Assembly (NCBI RefSeq): GCF_021648885.1
Contig: NZ_JAKJHZ010000009.1
Coordinates: 248,001-312,000, forward strand
Direction: 5' to 3'
Source: Nocardioides potassii
GTDB taxonomy: Bacteria > Actinomycetota > Actinomycetes > Propionibacteriales > Nocardioidaceae
DNA length: 64,000 nt
The notes beneath the pieces are model-generated. The model saw nothing but the letters and a program-made list of their open reading frames with translations, made no database searches and was not told the origin of the DNA. Shown in pieces: positions 33,331 to 43,418 of this stretch. Position 1 is the stretch's first letter; every line of letters starts with the position of its first letter. A program made the translations under genes and the position numbers.

Positions 33331-33497
33331 TGGTTCCTCTTTCGTTCGGGTGCCCGGCCGAGTCAGGCGGGCGGCGAGAAGACCGGTCGCCGTCGTACGG
33401 CGAAAGGCCCGGGGAAGCCTAACAGTCGGGTCGCGGCCCTCTTCCCCGTGCAGCGGGTCGAGCAGTCAGGGTCGAACCTCAGGTGGAGAACGACGAG

Positions 33498-33532
33498 GGC
33501 CCGGCCGACAGTTCCCACTGTGCGGCCGGGCC
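33498..33532 (-). terminator. Terminator hairpin after rplO
   Basis: GGCCCGGCCG-C-ACAGT and ACTGT-CGGCCGGGCC (minus strand) form a 15-base stem with one bulge and a GGGA loop, 38 bases past the rplO stop. It is the strongest GC hairpin in this part of the cluster and likely ends the S10-spc transcript before secY. No U-tract is present. Confidence 0.7.
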
Positions 33533-33569
33533 TTCACCGATGAGCGTGATCGTTGGTCCGAGGTATGCC

Positions 33570-34010
33570 TCAGGCCACGGTCGTGGTGCCGCCCGCGGCC
33601 TCGATCTTCTCCTTGGCGGAGGCCGAGAACGCGTCGGCGCTGACCTGGACGGCCACCGAGATGTCGCCCTGACCGAGGACCTTGACGGGCTGGCCCTTGC
33701 GGACGGCACCCTTGGCCACGAGGTCGGAGACGGTCACCGTGCCACCGTCGGGGAACAGCTCGCCGAGGCGGTCGAGGTTGACGACCTGGAACTCCACGCG
33801 GAAGGGGTTCTTGAAGCCCTTCAGCTTGGGCAGGCGCATGTGGATCGGCATCTGGCCACCCTCGAAGGCGACCGGGACCTGGTAGCGCGCCTTGGTGCCC
33901 TTCGTACCGCGACCGGCGGTCTTTCCCTTGGAGCCCTCACCGCGACCCACGCGGGTCTTCGCGGTCTTGGCTCCCGGAGCGGGACGCAAGTGGTGCAGCT
34001 TGAGCGTCAT
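33570..34010 (-). CDS. rplO: 50S ribosomal protein L15
   Basis: The 146-residue protein starts [20 protein letters not shown] with the glycine/basic tail '[17 protein letters not shown]' that penetrates 23S rRNA. The globular half carries '[18 protein letters not shown]'. The open frame extends six codons further, but MTLKLHHL matches the family. The start is 1 base from the rpmD stop. It is the last gene of the S10-spc run; secY is behind a terminator. Confidence 0.96.
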   Translation of the reverse strand: MTLKLHHLRPAPGAKTAKTRVGRGEGSKGKTAGRGTKGTKARYQVPVAFEGGQMPIHMRLPKLKGFKNPFRVEFQVVNLDRLGELFPDGGTVTVSDLVAKGAVRKGQPVKVLGQGDISVAVQVSADAFSASAKEKIEAAGGTTTVA

Positions 34011-34011
34011 G

Positions 34012-34194
34012 TCACTCCACCTCCTCAACCGTCACGAGGTGACGGACCGTGTTGACCATGCCGCGGATCTCCGGGCGGTCTTCCTTGACGACCACGTCGC
34101 CGATCCGCTTGAGACCGAGCGAGCGCAGCGTCTCGCGCTGGTTGGCCTTGAGGCCGACCGTTCCGCGCTTCTGCTGGACCTTGAGCTGTGCCAT
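34012..34194 (-). CDS. rpmD: 50S ribosomal protein L30
   Basis: This 60-residue protein ([20 protein letters not shown]...) has the L30 core '[26 protein letters not shown]' (cited as two adjoining parts). It is a small 23S rRNA-binding protein of the large subunit. Its ATG shares a base with the rpsE stop (TAATG at 34192-34196 on the minus strand), which implies coupled translation. Confidence 0.96.
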   Translation of the reverse strand: MAQLKVQQKRGTVGLKANQRETLRSLGLKRIGDVVVKEDRPEIRGMVNTVRHLVTVEEVE

Positions 34195-34814
34195 TACGCC
34201 TGCACCCCCGCGGTCGCCTCGACCTGGCCCTCGGCGCGAGCCTTGAGGATCGCGGCCGGGGTGACGTCCTCGACACGCATGCCGCGGCGGGCCGCGACCT
34301 GCTCCGGCTCCTCCAGCATGCGGAGGGCCTCGACCGTCGCGTGGACGATGTTGATCTGGTTGGACGAGCCGAGCGACTTGCTCAGGACGTCGTGGATGCC
34401 GGCGCACTCGAGCACCGCACGCACCGGGCCACCGGCGATCACACCGGTACCGGGGGCGGCGGGGCGCAGCAGGACGACGCCCGCGGCCTTCTCGCCCTGG
34501 ACCGGGTGCGGGATGGTGCCCTGGATGCGGGGGACGCGGAAGAAGTGCTTCTTCGCCTCCTCGACACCCTTGGCGATCGCCGCCGGGACTTCCTTGGCCT
34601 TGCCGTAGCCGACGCCGACCATGCCGTCGCCGTCGCCGACGATCACGAGGGCGGTGAAGCTGAAGCGCCGACCACCCTTGACGACCTTGGCGACACGGTT
34701 GATCGCCACGACGCGCTCGATGTAGACCGACTTCTCAGCCTGGCCACGACCGTTGTCGCGGCCGCGCCGGTCACCCGAGCCACCGCTGCGCTGTCCGCGC
34801 TGGGCTCCGCTCAT
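34194..34814 (-). CDS. rpsE: 30S ribosomal protein S5
   Basis: The 206-residue protein has a Gly/Arg/Ser-rich N-terminal extension of about 30 residues ([19 protein letters not shown]...) before the S5 double-stranded RNA-binding domain ('[20 protein letters not shown]') and the C-terminal domain ('[20 protein letters not shown]'). S5 sits at the mRNA entry channel and affects decoding accuracy. The extension is common in actinobacteria. It overlaps rpmD by one base and lies 49 bases after rplR. Confidence 0.96.
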   Translation of the reverse strand: MSGAQRGQRSGGSGDRRGRDNGRGQAEKSVYIERVVAINRVAKVVKGGRRFSFTALVIVGDGDGMVGVGYGKAKEVPAAIAKGVEEAKKHFFRVPRIQGTIPHPVQGEKAAGVVLLRPAAPGTGVIAGGPVRAVLECAGIHDVLSKSLGSSNQINIVHATVEALRMLEEPEQVAARRGMRVEDVTPAAILKARAEGQVEATAGVQA

Positions 34815-34863
34815 GAGATGTGCTCCATATCTAGGTTCTTCTCTCTTCTCGCGTCGGGCGCGA

Positions 34864-35247
34864 TCAGAAGGACAGTCCGCCCTCCCGGGCGGCATCGGCG
34901 AGGGCCGCGATGCGGCCGTGGTACTTGTTGCCGGCACGGTCGAAGACGACGCCCTCGATCCCCGCGGCCTTGGCACGCGAAGCAACCAGCTCGCCGACCT
35001 TCTTGGCCTGCGTGGTCTTGTCGCCGCCCGCGGTGCGGACGTCGGCCTCCATGGAGGACGCGTACGCCAGGGTGGCGCCGGCCAGGTCGTCGACGACCTG
35101 GACGGTGATGTGACGAGCGGAGCGGGTGACCACCAGGCGCGGACGCTCGGTGGTGCCGTTGATCCGCTTGCGGCCACGCGCCTGGCGGCGCAGGCGGGCG
35201 CGGACACGGTTCGCCGTGTGCTTGTTGTTGCTCAGGGAGATAGCCAT
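34864..35247 (-). CDS. rplR: 50S ribosomal protein L18
   Basis: This 127-residue 5S rRNA-binding protein starts [21 protein letters not shown]. The conserved C-terminal signature '[23 protein letters not shown]' (in part) is intact. Extra residues in the open frame upstream belong to rplF in another frame. The start is 1 base from the rplF stop. Confidence 0.96.
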   Translation of the reverse strand: MAISLSNNKHTANRVRARLRRQARGRKRINGTTERPRLVVTRSARHITVQVVDDLAGATLAYASSMEADVRTAGGDKTTQAKKVGELVASRAKAAGIEGVVFDRAGNKYHGRIAALADAAREGGLSF

Positions 35248-35248
35248 G

Positions 35249-35791
35249 TCACTTACCGGCCTTTCCGACCTTGCGGCGGATGTGCTCGCCGGCGTAGCGC
35301 ACGCCCTTGCCCTTGTAGGGCTCGGGCTTGCGGAGCTTGCGGATGTTGGCCGCAACCTCGCCGACGAGCTGCTTGTCGATGCCGACGACGCCGAGCTTGG
35401 TCGGGCCCTCGACGGTGAAGGTGATGCCCTCGGGGGCGTCGAAGATGATCGGGTGCGAGTAGCCGAGCTGGAACTCCAGCTGGGTCGGACCCTTGGGGAG
35501 GACGCGGTAACCCACGCCCACGATCTCGAGCTTCTTCTCGTAGCCCTCGGTCACGCCCACCACCATGTTGTTGATGAGGGTGCGGGTCAGGCCGTGGAGC
35601 GAGCGGCTGTTGCGCTCGTCGTCGGGACGCTGCACCTCGAGGACGCCGTCCTCGCCCTTGGCGATCGTGATCGGCGCGGCGATGGTGTGCGACAGGGTGC
35701 CCTTGGGGCCCTTGACGGTCACCAGCGAGTCGTCGATCGCGACGTCGACGCCGGACGGGACCGCGATGGGGAGCTTGCCAATGCGCGACAT
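35249..35791 (-). CDS. rplF: 50S ribosomal protein L6
   Basis: The 180-residue protein starts [19 protein letters not shown] and has the duplicated L6 fold. The C-terminal signature '[18 protein letters not shown]' contacts 23S rRNA near the sarcin-ricin loop. It lies 34 bases after rpsH in the spc order rplN-rplX-rplE-rpsN-rpsH-rplF-rplR-rpsE-rpmD-rplO. Confidence 0.97.
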   Translation of the reverse strand: MSRIGKLPIAVPSGVDVAIDDSLVTVKGPKGTLSHTIAAPITIAKGEDGVLEVQRPDDERNSRSLHGLTRTLINNMVVGVTEGYEKKLEIVGVGYRVLPKGPTQLEFQLGYSHPIIFDAPEGITFTVEGPTKLGVVGIDKQLVGEVAANIRKLRKPEPYKGKGVRYAGEHIRRKVGKAGK

Positions 35792-35825
35792 GCTTCTCTC
35801 TCTTCCTGGTCTCAGTAGGTCCGGG

Positions 35826-36245
35826 TCACCAGACGTAGGCGAGGACTTCGCCGCCCACGCCCTTCTGGTTCGCCTGGCGGTCGGTCAGCAGCCCCTGCGA
35901 CGTCGAGATGACCGCGACGCCGAGGCCGCCGAGGACCTTGGGCAGGTTGGTGTGCTTGGCGTAGACGCGCAGGCCGGGCTTGCTGATGCGGCGGACGCCG
36001 GCGATCGAGCGCTCCCGGTTGCGGCCGTACTTGAGCGTGATGGTCAGCGTCTTGCCGACGGCGGGCTCGCCCTCGGCCGAGACGTTGTCCGCGACGTCGT
36101 AGGAGGTGATGTAGCCCTCCTGCTTGAGGATCTCCGCGAGGCCGGCCTTCATCTTGCTGTAAGGCATCGACACCACGTCGTGGTACGCCTGGTTGGCGTT
36201 GCGCAGACGCGTGAGCATGTCTGCGATCGGGTCAGTCATCGTCAT
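35826..36245 (-). CDS. rpsH: 30S ribosomal protein S8
   Basis: This primary 16S rRNA-binding protein (139 residues) begins [19 protein letters not shown]. The C-terminal signature '[19 protein letters not shown]' is intact. In E. coli S8 represses the spc operon by binding the rplE mRNA; whether that holds here is not visible. ATGs at 36245 and 36239 are both possible; the first matches actinobacterial homologues. Confidence 0.96.
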   Translation of the reverse strand: MTMTDPIADMLTRLRNANQAYHDVVSMPYSKMKAGLAEILKQEGYITSYDVADNVSAEGEPAVGKTLTITLKYGRNRERSIAGVRRISKPGLRVYAKHTNLPKVLGGLGVAVISTSQGLLTDRQANQKGVGGEVLAYVW

Positions 36246-36315
36246 GATGTGGTTTCTTTCTCGTCGTGGTTTCCCCAGGCTCGCGGCCTGGGGACCTGCA
36301 ACGTGTGTGAGGGAA

Positions 36316-36501
36316 TTACCAGGAGGACTTGGTGACGCCGGGCAGCTCGCCGCGGTGGGCCATCTCCCGCAGGCAGATACGGCACAGGCCGAACTTGCGG
36401 TAGACGGCCTTCGGGCGGCCGCAGCGCTGGCAGCGGGTGTAGCCGCGGACAGCGAACTTCGGCTTGCGGGCGGCCTTGACCTTGAGCGCAGTCTTCGCCA
36501 T
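36316..36501 (-). CDS. rpsN: 30S ribosomal protein S14, zinc-ribbon (type Z)
   Basis: The 61-residue protein has the short S14 form with two CxxC pairs ('RCQRCGRP' and 'LCRICLRE') that hold zinc. It starts [18 protein letters not shown]. The position between rplE and rpsH is standard. Many actinobacteria also carry a longer zinc-free S14 elsewhere for zinc starvation; none is in this window. Confidence 0.96.
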
Positions 36502-36504
36502 GGC

Positions 36505-37071
36505 TCAGTTCTCCTTGAACGGGAACCCGAGCTGCTTGAGCAGCGCGCGCCCCTCGTCGTCGTTGGTGGCGGTGGTCACGATGGTGATGTCCATACCGCG
36601 CGACCGGTCGATCCTGTCCTGGTTGATCTCGTGGAACATGACCTGCTCGGTGAGACCGAAGGTGTAGTTGCCACGACCGTCGAACTGCTTCGGCGACAGG
36701 CCGCGGAAGTCACGGATGCGGGGCAGCGCCAGCGAGAGCAGGCGGTCCAGGAACTCCCACATGCGGTCGCCGCGCAGCGTGACGTGCGCGCCGATCGGCA
36801 TGCCCTCGCGCAGCTTGAACTGGGCGATGGACTTGCGGGCCTTCGTGACGGCCGGCTTCTGGCCGGTGATCGCGGTGAGGTCGCGGATCGCGCCCTCGAT
36901 CAGCTTGGAGTCGCGAGCAGCCTCGCCGACACCCATGTTGACCACGATCTTGGTCAGGCCGGGGACCTGCATGACGTTGGCGATGTCGAACTCGGTGCGC
37001 AGCGCGGGGAGGATCTCCTCGCGGTAGCGGGCCTTGAGCCGGGGAATCTCGGTGGAGGTGGTCTCAGCCAT
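36505..37071 (-). CDS. rplE: 50S ribosomal protein L5
   Basis: The 188-residue 5S rRNA-binding protein starts [19 protein letters not shown]. Conserved segments include '[21 protein letters not shown]' (in part) and '[21 protein letters not shown]'. L5 contacts the P-site tRNA at the central protuberance. The start codon is 1 base from the rplX stop and the stop is 3 bases from rpsN, so coupling is likely. Confidence 0.96.
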   Translation of the reverse strand: MAETTSTEIPRLKARYREEILPALRTEFDIANVMQVPGLTKIVVNMGVGEAARDSKLIEGAIRDLTAITGQKPAVTKARKSIAQFKLREGMPIGAHVTLRGDRMWEFLDRLLSLALPRIRDFRGLSPKQFDGRGNYTFGLTEQVMFHEINQDRIDRSRGMDITIVTTATNDDEGRALLKQLGFPFKEN

Positions 37072-37072
37072 C

Positions 37073-37426
37073 TCAGATCTCCTTGCCGGTCTTGCGGGAC
37101 ACGCGGACCGAGCGGGTCGCAGAGTACGTCGAGCCGTCGGGACGGCGCTTGGTGACCTCGTCGCGGCGGAAGCCGATGCGGGTGACGCCGTCACCCTCGA
37201 CCAGCATCACGTTGGAGACGTGGATGGGCGCCTCGCGGGTGATGATGCCGCCGGTCGTACCGGTCTGCTGGACGGACTTGGTGTGGCGCTTGACGAGATT
37301 GACTCCCTCGACGATCACGCGGTCCTCCTCGCGGAGCACCGTGATGACCTTGCCCTGGGCACCCTTGTCCTTGCCGGCGATGACCTTGACGGTGTCGCCC
37401 TTCTTGATGTTCATGTTCTTACCCAT
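37073..37426 (-). CDS. rplX: 50S ribosomal protein L24
   Basis: The 117-residue assembly-initiator protein starts [20 protein letters not shown], the KOW motif that binds 23S rRNA at the tunnel exit. The following '[21 protein letters not shown]' and 'TRIGFR' segments are family-typical. It lies 3 bases after rplN. Confidence 0.96.
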   Translation of the reverse strand: MGKNMNIKKGDTVKVIAGKDKGAQGKVITVLREEDRVIVEGVNLVKRHTKSVQQTGTTGGIITREAPIHVSNVMLVEGDGVTRIGFRRDEVTKRRPDGSTYSATRSVRVSRKTGKEI

Positions 37427-37429
37427 CTC

Positions 37430-37798
37430 TCACAACACCTCCGGGGCGAGCGAGATGATCTTCATGAAGCGCTTCTCGCGCAGCTCACGGCCCACGGGGC
37501 CGAAGATGCGCGTGCCACGGGGCTCGCCGTCGCCCTTGAGGATGACGGCGGCGTTCTCGTCGAAGCGGATGTAGGAACCGTCGGCGCGGCGACGCTCCTT
37601 GACGGTGCGCACGACCACGGCCTTGACGACGTCGCCCTTCTTGACGTTGCCACCGGGGATCGCGTCCTTGACGGTGGCGACGATGACGTCACCGATGCCG
37701 GCGTAGCGACGGCCAGAGCCACCGAGAACACGGATGCAGAGGATCTCCTTCGCACCGGTGTTGTCGGCGACCTTGAGTCGCGACTCCTGCTGGATCAT
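37430..37798 (-). CDS. rplN: 50S ribosomal protein L14
   Basis: This 122-residue beta-barrel protein starts [20 protein letters not shown]. It forms intersubunit bridges B5/B8 and is the docking site for the silencing factor RsfS. The C-terminal '[21 protein letters not shown]' is conserved. A 103-base gap with rpsQ upstream is larger than its neighbours' spacing and marks the classic S10/spc operon border. Confidence 0.97.
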   Translation of the reverse strand: MIQQESRLKVADNTGAKEILCIRVLGGSGRRYAGIGDVIVATVKDAIPGGNVKKGDVVKAVVVRTVKERRRADGSYIRFDENAAVILKGDGEPRGTRIFGPVGRELREKRFMKIISLAPEVL

Positions 37799-37901
37799 TG
37801 ATTTCTCCTGGTTGTCGAGCTGGTTCTCGCACCCTCAGCGGGGAGTGAGCCTGGCCGAACTGATATGTGGAAACTGGTGTCGCGGGCCCGTGGGCCCGAG
37901 G

Positions 37902-38180
37902 TCACTTGGCCTTCTCGAGGACCTCGACGAGGCGCCAGCGCTTGGTGGCCGACAGCGGACGGGTCTCCATGATTAGGACCCGGTCGCCGATGCCGCACTG
38001 GTTGCTCTCGTCGTGGGCCTTGAGGCGCGAGGTCTTGCGCAGCACCTTGCCGTAGAGCGCGTGCTTCACGCGGTCCTCGACGGCGACGACGATCGTCTTG
38101 TCCATCTTGTCGCTGACGACGAGGCCCTCGCGGACCTTGCGCTGGTGGCGCTCCGCCGGGGTCGCAGTGTTCTCGCTCAT
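37902..38180 (-). CDS. rpsQ: 30S ribosomal protein S17
   Basis: The 92-residue OB-fold protein starts [20 protein letters not shown]. The signature '[20 protein letters not shown]' is intact. It binds helix 11 of 16S rRNA. Its ATG overlaps the rpmC stop by 4 bases (ATGA), and it is the last gene of the classic S10 operon. Confidence 0.96.
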   Translation of the reverse strand: MSENTATPAERHQRKVREGLVVSDKMDKTIVVAVEDRVKHALYGKVLRKTSRLKAHDESNQCGIGDRVLIMETRPLSATKRWRLVEVLEKAK

Positions 38181-38419
38181 GCCTTGCCCTCTTCGTTGGT
38201 GCCCGGCGTGGTCCGGATCCCGAGCTCGCGCTCGCGGACCACGGTGTAGATGCGGGCGATGTCCTTCTTGACCACGCGCAGCCGGCCGTGGCTGTCCAGC
38301 TGGCCGGTGGCCGCCTGGAAGCGGAGGTTGAACAGCTCCTCCTTGGCCTCGCGCAGCTTCGCCTCCAGGTCGGTGGCGGTGAGCTCGTCGAGCTCGTGGG
38401 CGTTCAGCTTGGTAGCCAT
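38177..38419 (-). CDS. rpmC: 50S ribosomal protein L29
   Basis: This 80-residue helical protein starts [20 protein letters not shown] and has the core '[20 protein letters not shown]'. L29 sits at the peptide exit next to L23 and helps dock trigger factor and SRP. It overlaps both neighbours: one base with rplP and four with rpsQ. Confidence 0.96.
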   Translation of the reverse strand: MATKLNAHELDELTATDLEAKLREAKEELFNLRFQAATGQLDSHGRLRVVKKDIARIYTVVRERELGIRTTPGTNEEGKA

Positions 38420-38838
38420 CAGAATTCACCGGCCTCACGGGAGATGAACCGGCACTTCATCGGGAGCTTGTGCATCGCGCGGCGCATGGCCTCGCGCGCA
38501 ACAGTCTCGTCGACGCCGGAGAGTTCGAACATGACGCGGCCGGGCTTGACGTTGGCCACCCACCACTCGGGGGAACCCTTTCCGGAACCCATGCGGGTCT
38601 CGGCAGGCTTCTTGGTCAGCGGGCGGTCCGGGTAGATGTTGATCCAGACCTTGCCGCCACGCTTGATGTGACGGGTCATGGCGATACGAGCCGACTCGAT
38701 CTGTCGGTTGGTCACGTAGTGACCCTCGACCGCCTGGATGCCGAAGTCACCGAACGCCAGCGACGTGCCGCCCTTGGCGGCGCCGGTGCGCTTGGGGTGG
38801 TGCTGCTTGCGGTGCTTGACGCGACGGGGCATCAACAT
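38419..38838 (-). CDS. rplP: 50S ribosomal protein L16
   Basis: The 139-residue protein starts [19 protein letters not shown] and has '[19 protein letters not shown]' near the C-terminus. It organises the aminoacyl-tRNA site of the large subunit. An internal ATG at 38832 (MPRR) is possible, but the MLMPRR start at 38838 gives the usual actinobacterial length. GGAGG overlaps the end of rpsC just upstream. Confidence 0.96.
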   Translation of the reverse strand: MLMPRRVKHRKQHHPKRTGAAKGGTSLAFGDFGIQAVEGHYVTNRQIESARIAMTRHIKRGGKVWINIYPDRPLTKKPAETRMGSGKGSPEWWVANVKPGRVMFELSGVDETVAREAMRRAMHKLPMKCRFISREAGEF

Positions 38839-38843
38839 GGGGC

Positions 38844-39647
38844 TCAGCCCTCCTGTCCGGTGCTCGGAGCGGCCTCGGCCGGAGCCTCGGTCGACTCGGT
38901 GCGCGGAGCGCGGTCGCCGCGGGTGCCGCGGCTGGGGCGGTCCGCACCACGGGTGGCGGGACGACCACCGCGGCCGGGGGCACCGGCGCGGGCGGCCTGC
39001 TGGGCCTGGCGCTCGGCACGGGTGCCGGCGACCTCGCCCTTGTAGATCCAGACCTTGACGCCGATGCGGCCGAACGTGGTCTTGGCCTCGTAGAAGCCGT
39101 AGTCGATGTCGGCGCGGAGCGTGTGCAGGGGCACGCGGCCCTCGCGGTAGAACTCGGTGCGCGACATCTCGGCGCCGTTGAGACGGCCCGAGCACTGGAT
39201 CCGGATGCCCTTGGCACCCGAGCGCATCGAGGTCTGCATGGCCTTGCGCATCGCGCGGCGGAACTGCACGCGACCGGCGAGCTGCTCGGCGACGCCCTGG
39301 GCGACCAGCTGCGCGTCGATCTCGGGCTGCTTCACCTCGAGGATGTTGAGCTGCACCTGCTTGCCGGTGAGCTTCTCCAGCTCGCCGCGGATGCGGTCGG
39401 CCTCGGCGCCGCGGCGACCGATGACGATGCCGGGACGCGCGGTGTGGATGTCGACGCGGACGCGGTCACGCGTGCGCTCGATCTCGACCTTGGAGATGCC
39501 GGCCCGCTCCATGCCCTTGGAGAGCAGCTTGCGGATGGCGACGTCCTCACCGACGTAGGACTTGTAGAGCTTGTCGGCGTACCAACGGCTCTTGTGGTCG
39601 GTGGAGATGCCCAGGCGGAACCCGTTCGGGTTGATCTTCTGGCCCAT
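38844..39647 (-). CDS. rpsC: 30S ribosomal protein S3
   Basis: The 267-residue protein begins [19 protein letters not shown]. It contains the KH domain ('[20 protein letters not shown]') and the C-terminal S3 domain ('[17 protein letters not shown]'). A tail of about 50 residues rich in Arg, Gly, Ala and Glu extends beyond the core, longer than in E. coli. S3 lies at the mRNA entry tunnel and has helicase-related function with S4 and S5. The start shares a base with the rplV stop. Confidence 0.96.
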   Translation of the reverse strand: MGQKINPNGFRLGISTDHKSRWYADKLYKSYVGEDVAIRKLLSKGMERAGISKVEIERTRDRVRVDIHTARPGIVIGRRGAEADRIRGELEKLTGKQVQLNILEVKQPEIDAQLVAQGVAEQLAGRVQFRRAMRKAMQTSMRSGAKGIRIQCSGRLNGAEMSRTEFYREGRVPLHTLRADIDYGFYEAKTTFGRIGVKVWIYKGEVAGTRAERQAQQAARAGAPGRGGRPATRGADRPSRGTRGDRAPRTESTEAPAEAAPSTGQEG

Positions 39648-40096
39648 CAGGCACCCTTTCCGTTCTTCGAGGCACGAGCCTTCTTGCTCGTGGTGGCCAG
39701 CGCGTCGGCCGGCTGCACCGCGAGGGTGATGTGGCTGGTGCGCTTGTTGATGCGGGTCGCGCGGCCCTGGGCACGCGGACGCCAACGCTTCATCGTCGGA
39801 CCTTCGTCGACCATCGCGACGGAGAGGACCAGGTCGGCCCGGTTGAGGCCCTCGGTCGTCTCGGCGTTGGCGACGGCGCTCTCCAGCACCTTGTAGACGG
39901 TCTCGGAGGCGGCCTGCGGCGCGAACTGCAGCAGGGTCAGGGCCTCGTCGACCTGGAGGCCGCGGACCATGTCGACGACACGGCGGGCCTTCATCGGGGT
40001 GATCCGCACGTAGCGTGCGCTGGCGAACGCGCCCGGCTGGTCGCCGAGCAGCGACTCGCGGCGCGCACTCGTGCGGCTGCGCTCGGTGGTGCTCAT
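39647..40096 (-). CDS. rplV: 50S ribosomal protein L22
   Basis: The 149-residue protein starts [20 protein letters not shown], slightly longer than average at both ends. The conserved beta-hairpin segment '[22 protein letters not shown]' (in part) lines the peptide exit tunnel, where macrolide-resistance changes can occur. It overlaps rpsS by 4 bases and rpsC by 1. Confidence 0.96.
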   Translation of the reverse strand: MSTTERSRTSARRESLLGDQPGAFASARYVRITPMKARRVVDMVRGLQVDEALTLLQFAPQAASETVYKVLESAVANAETTEGLNRADLVLSVAMVDEGPTMKRWRPRAQGRATRINKRTSHITLAVQPADALATTSKKARASKNGKGA

Positions 40097-40374
40097 CGAC
40101 GGCGTCCCTTCCGGTCTTCCTTGACGTGCCCGCGGTAGGTGCGGGTCGGGGCGAACTCCCCGAGCTTGTGGCCGACCATGGAGTCGGTCACGAAGACGGG
40201 GACGTGCTTGCGACCGTCGTGCACGGCGATGGTGTGACCGATCATGTCGGGCACGATCATCGACCGGCGCGACCAGGTCTTGATGACGTTGTGGCTGCCC
40301 TTCTCGTTCTCGGCGTCCACCTTCTTCTGAAGGTGGTCGTCGATGAAGGGGCCCTTCTTCAGGCTGCGAGGCAT
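40093..40374 (-). CDS. rpsS: 30S ribosomal protein S19
   Basis: The 93-residue head protein starts [19 protein letters not shown] and has the signature '[23 protein letters not shown]' (in part). It forms a complex with S13 and contacts the A-site finger of 23S rRNA. It lies 5 bases after rplB and overlaps rplV by 4. Confidence 0.97.
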   Translation of the reverse strand: MPRSLKKGPFIDDHLQKKVDAENEKGSHNVIKTWSRRSMIVPDMIGHTIAVHDGRKHVPVFVTDSMVGHKLGEFAPTRTYRGHVKEDRKGRRR

Positions 40375-40379
40375 GTCGG

Positions 40380-41216
40380 TTACTTCCTACCCTTGCCGGA
40401 CTTGCGACGACGGATGATCTGGGAGTCGCTGGCCTTGCGCTTGCGCGTACGGCCCTCGGGCTTGCCCCAGGGGGAGACGGGGTGGCGACCACCGGACGTC
40501 TTGCCCTCACCACCACCGTGCGGGTGGTCGACCGGGTTCATGACGACACCGCGGACGGTCGGGCGCACGCCCTTCCAGCGCATGCGGCCCGCCTTGCCCC
40601 AGTTGATGTTGGACTGCTCGGCGTTGCCGACCTCGCCGATCGTCGCGCGGCAGCGCACGTCGACGAAGCGCATCTCGCCCGAGGGCATGCGGAGCGTCGC
40701 GCGGCTTCCCTCGCGGGCGATCAGCTGGGCCGAGTTGCCGGCCGAGCGGGCGATCTTCGCGCCGCCACCGGGACGCAGCTCCACGCAGTGGATCGTCGTA
40801 CCGACCGGGATGTTGCGCAGCGGGAGGTTGTTGCCGGGCTTGATGTCGGCGTTGGGACCCGACTCCACCGCGGTGCCCTGCACGAGGCCCTTGGGGGCCA
40901 CGATGTAGCGCTTCTCGCCGTCGGCGTAGTGCAGCAGCGCGATGCGGGCGGTGCGGTTGGGGTCGTACTCGATGTGGGCGACCTTGGCCGGCACGCCGTC
41001 CTTGTCGTAGCGACGGAAGTCGATGATGCGGTAGGCGCGCTTGTGACCGCCACCCTTGTGACGGGTGGTGATGCGGCCCTGGTTGTTGCGGCCACCGTTC
41101 TTCGGCAGCGGACGCGTCAGCGACTTCTCGGGCGTGGTCCGGGTGATCTCGACGAAGTCGGCCACGGACGAGCCGCGACGGCCCGGGGTGGTCGGCTTGT
41201 ACTTGCGGATTGCCAT
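40380..41216 (-). CDS. rplB: 50S ribosomal protein L2
   Basis: This 278-residue protein begins [20 protein letters not shown]. The key segment '[15 protein letters not shown]' near residue 225 holds the histidine long associated with peptidyltransferase activity. L2 is needed for subunit joining. It lies 24 bases after rplW. Confidence 0.97.
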   Translation of the reverse strand: MAIRKYKPTTPGRRGSSVADFVEITRTTPEKSLTRPLPKNGGRNNQGRITTRHKGGGHKRAYRIIDFRRYDKDGVPAKVAHIEYDPNRTARIALLHYADGEKRYIVAPKGLVQGTAVESGPNADIKPGNNLPLRNIPVGTTIHCVELRPGGGAKIARSAGNSAQLIAREGSRATLRMPSGEMRFVDVRCRATIGEVGNAEQSNINWGKAGRMRWKGVRPTVRGVVMNPVDHPHGGGEGKTSGGRHPVSPWGKPEGRTRKRKASDSQIIRRRKSGKGRK

Positions 41217-41240
41217 GTCAGTTCCTAGTCAGGAGCCCGG

Positions 41241-41546
41241 TCAGGAGACCGGACCTCCGAAGATGTCGATGCGGTGACCCTCGGCGAGGCTGACGATCGC
41301 GCGCTTGGTGTTGGGACGCCGACCGATGCCGTAGCGGGTGCGGCGGGCCTTGCCCTGGCGGTTGATCGTGTTGACCGAGGTGACCTTGACGTCGAAGACC
41401 TTCTCGACCGCGATCTTGATCTCGGTCTTGTTGGCGTCCGGGTGGACGATGAAGGTGTACTTGTTGGCGTCGAGGAGCCCGTAGCTCTTCTCCGACACGA
41501 CCGGCGCGATCAGGATGTCGCGGTGGTCCTTGTGCAGGGTGCTCAC
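41241..41546 (-). CDS. rplW: 50S ribosomal protein L23
   Basis: The 101-residue tunnel-exit protein starts [20 protein letters not shown] and shows '[21 protein letters not shown]'-type loop sequence (in part). L23 is the docking site for trigger factor and SRP. It overlaps the end of rplD by 4 bases (ATGA). Confidence 0.96.
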   Translation of the reverse strand: MSTLHKDHRDILIAPVVSEKSYGLLDANKYTFIVHPDANKTEIKIAVEKVFDVKVTSVNTINRQGKARRTRYGIGRRPNTKRAIVSLAEGHRIDIFGGPVS

Positions 41547-42430
41547 TTGTCGTCCTCCTTGGCGGCACGGGTCAAGCCAGCCGACTCGGCGTCCTCGACG
41601 GACTTGAACCAGAAGTCACCGGCGGTGGCGTCGTAGTCGGCGTCCCCCTCGACCAGGTAGGTGCCGGACTCCAGGCCCTGCACCTCGTAGCCCTTGGGGT
41701 TCTTGCCGCTCTTCAGAGGGGCCTTGGCGCCCGTGGGCAGGACCGGCTCGTCGGCGGCCTCCGCCGCGGCAGGTGCGTCGGTCGTGGCAGGCTTCTCGGC
41801 CGCGGCGGGCTTCGTCTCGGCCGTGGCCGGGGCGGAGGAGCCACCCACGAAGGCGTCGTACGCGCCCTTGGTGAACACCACGTCGTCGGAGTTGAGGACG
41901 TCGTAGGTGTTGAGCTGGTCGACGGCGACGATGTGGACCTCGGGTGCGTTGCGCAGCGAGAGCCAGGTGATCGCGTCGGAGCGCTCGAGCACCACGAGGT
42001 AGCCCACGCGGTCGGTCAGCGAGACGAGCGAGGCGAGCGCCGACTTGGTGGAGGGCTTGTCACCCGTCACCAGCGCGTCAACGACGTGCACACGACCGTT
42101 GCGGGCCCGGTCGGAGAGGGCACCGCGCAGGGCGGCGGCCTTCATCTTCTTGGGGGTGCGCTGGTCGTAGCTGCGCGGCTGCGGGCCGTGGACGACGCCA
42201 CCGCCGGCGAACTGCGGCGCACGGGTCGAGCCCTGGCGGGCGCGGCCGGTGCCCTTCTGCTTGTAGGGCTTCTTGCCACCACCGCGCACGTCGGCGCGGG
42301 TCTTGGTGGCGTGGGTGCCCTGACGCGCGGCAGCCTGCTGCGCGACGACGACCTGGTGGATCAGGGGGATGTTGACCTCGACGTCGAAGATCTCGGCGGG
42401 GAGGTCGACCTTGACGGTCTTGACAGCCAT
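41543..42430 (-). CDS. rplD: 50S ribosomal protein L4 with an extra C-terminal module
   Basis: Residues 1-197 form a normal L4 ('[20 protein letters not shown]' is the tunnel loop). L4 lines the exit tunnel opposite L22. The protein is 295 residues, about 90 longer than usual. After an Ala/Pro/Glu linker (198-240) comes a compact module, '[15 protein letters not shown]' and '[19 protein letters not shown]' (about 246-286). This resembles the short 'Y-x-V-K-G ... AExWFxSxxxAExAGF' unit (sunset-type domain) appended to various actinobacterial proteins. The module's role on the ribosome is unknown. It overlaps rplW and follows rplC by 2 bases. Confidence 0.95.
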   Translation of the reverse strand: MAVKTVKVDLPAEIFDVEVNIPLIHQVVVAQQAAARQGTHATKTRADVRGGGKKPYKQKGTGRARQGSTRAPQFAGGGVVHGPQPRSYDQRTPKKMKAAALRGALSDRARNGRVHVVDALVTGDKPSTKSALASLVSLTDRVGYLVVLERSDAITWLSLRNAPEVHIVAVDQLNTYDVLNSDDVVFTKGAYDAFVGGSSAPATAETKPAAAEKPATTDAPAAAEAADEPVLPTGAKAPLKSGKNPKGYEVQGLESGTYLVEGDADYDATAGDFWFKSVEDAESAGLTRAAKEDDK

Positions 42431-42432
42431 GC

Positions 42433-43101
42433 TCAGGCCTCCTTCACGGTGCTCTTGGCGGCCGAGCGCAGGACGACGAGACCGCCCCGGGGACCGGGAA
42501 CGGCACCCTTGAGCAGGATCAGGCCCTTCTCGGCGTCGACGGCGTGCACCGTCAGGTTCTGGGTGGTCACCGTGTCGTTACCCATGCGACCAGCCATGCG
42601 CGTGCCCTTGAACACGCGACCTGGCGTGGCGCAGGCGCCGATCGAGCCGGGCTTGCGGTGGTTGCGGTGGGCACCGTGCGAGGCGGACACACCGGCGAAG
42701 CCGTGACGCTTCATGACACCGGCGAAGCCCTTGCCCTTGCTGGTGCCGGTCACGTCGATCTCCTCGCCGGCGGCGAAGGTGTCGACGCCGAGCTCCTGGC
42801 CCACGGTGTAGGCGGCGGCGTCAGCGGTGCGGATCTCGGCGACGTGGCGACGGGGGGTGGTCCCGGCCTTGGCGAAGTGACCGGCCTCGGGGGAGTTGAC
42901 CTTGCGGGCCTCGATCTCGCCGTAGCCGACCTGGATGGCGTTGTAGCCATCGACCTCGGGCTGGCGGACCTGGGTCACCACGTTGGTGCTCGCGGAGATG
43001 ACGGTCACGGGGACGACCTTGTTGTTCTCGTCCCAGAGCTGGGTCATGCCGAGCTTGGTGCCCAGCAGGCCCTTCACGTTGCGTTCGAAAGTGTTCGACA
43101 T
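42433..43101 (-). CDS. rplC: 50S ribosomal protein L3
   Basis: The 222-residue protein has the N-terminal '[20 protein letters not shown]' and the '[19 protein letters not shown]' signature whose long extension reaches the peptidyltransferase centre. It begins [12 protein letters not shown]3 initiates large-subunit assembly. It lies 8 bases after rpsJ. Confidence 0.97.
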   Translation of the reverse strand: MSNTFERNVKGLLGTKLGMTQLWDENNKVVPVTVISASTNVVTQVRQPEVDGYNAIQVGYGEIEARKVNSPEAGHFAKAGTTPRRHVAEIRTADAAAYTVGQELGVDTFAAGEEIDVTGTSKGKGFAGVMKRHGFAGVSASHGAHRNHRKPGSIGACATPGRVFKGTRMAGRMGNDTVTTQNLTVHAVDAEKGLILLKGAVPGPRGGLVVLRSAAKSTVKEA

Positions 43102-43109
43102 GTCGGCCC

Positions 43110-43418
43110 TCAGAGCTTGATCTCGATGTCGACACCGGCGGGCAGGTCGAGACGCATCAGCGAGTCGACGGTCTTCGGCGTCGGGTCGATGATGTCGATG
43201 AGGCGCTTGTGGGTGCGCATCTCGAAGTGCTCGCGGGAGTCCTTGTACTTGTGGGGCGAACGGATGACGCAGTACACGTTCTTCTCGGTCGGCAGCGGCA
43301 CAGGGCCGGCGACCTTCGCACCCGTGCGGGTGACGGTGTCCACGATCTTCCGCGCCGAGGTGTCGATCACCTCGTGGTCATAGGCCTTGAGCCTGATGCG
43401 GATCTTCTGTCCCGCCAT
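43110..43418 (-). CDS. rpsJ: 30S ribosomal protein S10
   Basis: This 102-residue protein starts [19 protein letters not shown]. The conserved '[28 protein letters not shown]' region (in part) follows; S10 also doubles as transcription antitermination factor NusE. It opens the S10 operon. In many actinobacteria tuf lies directly upstream; here tuf is 17 kb away. Confidence 0.97.
   Translation of the reverse strand: MAGQKIRIRLKAYDHEVIDTSARKIVDTVTRTGAKVAGPVPLPTEKNVYCVIRSPHKYKDSREHFEMRTHKRLIDIIDPTPKTVDSLMRLDLPAGVDIEIKL

Noticed and set aside
33331..33569. A small gene between secY and rplO
   Set aside because: Short frames there have no family resemblance and are interrupted by a strong terminator hairpin; the region is better explained as terminator plus secY promoter.
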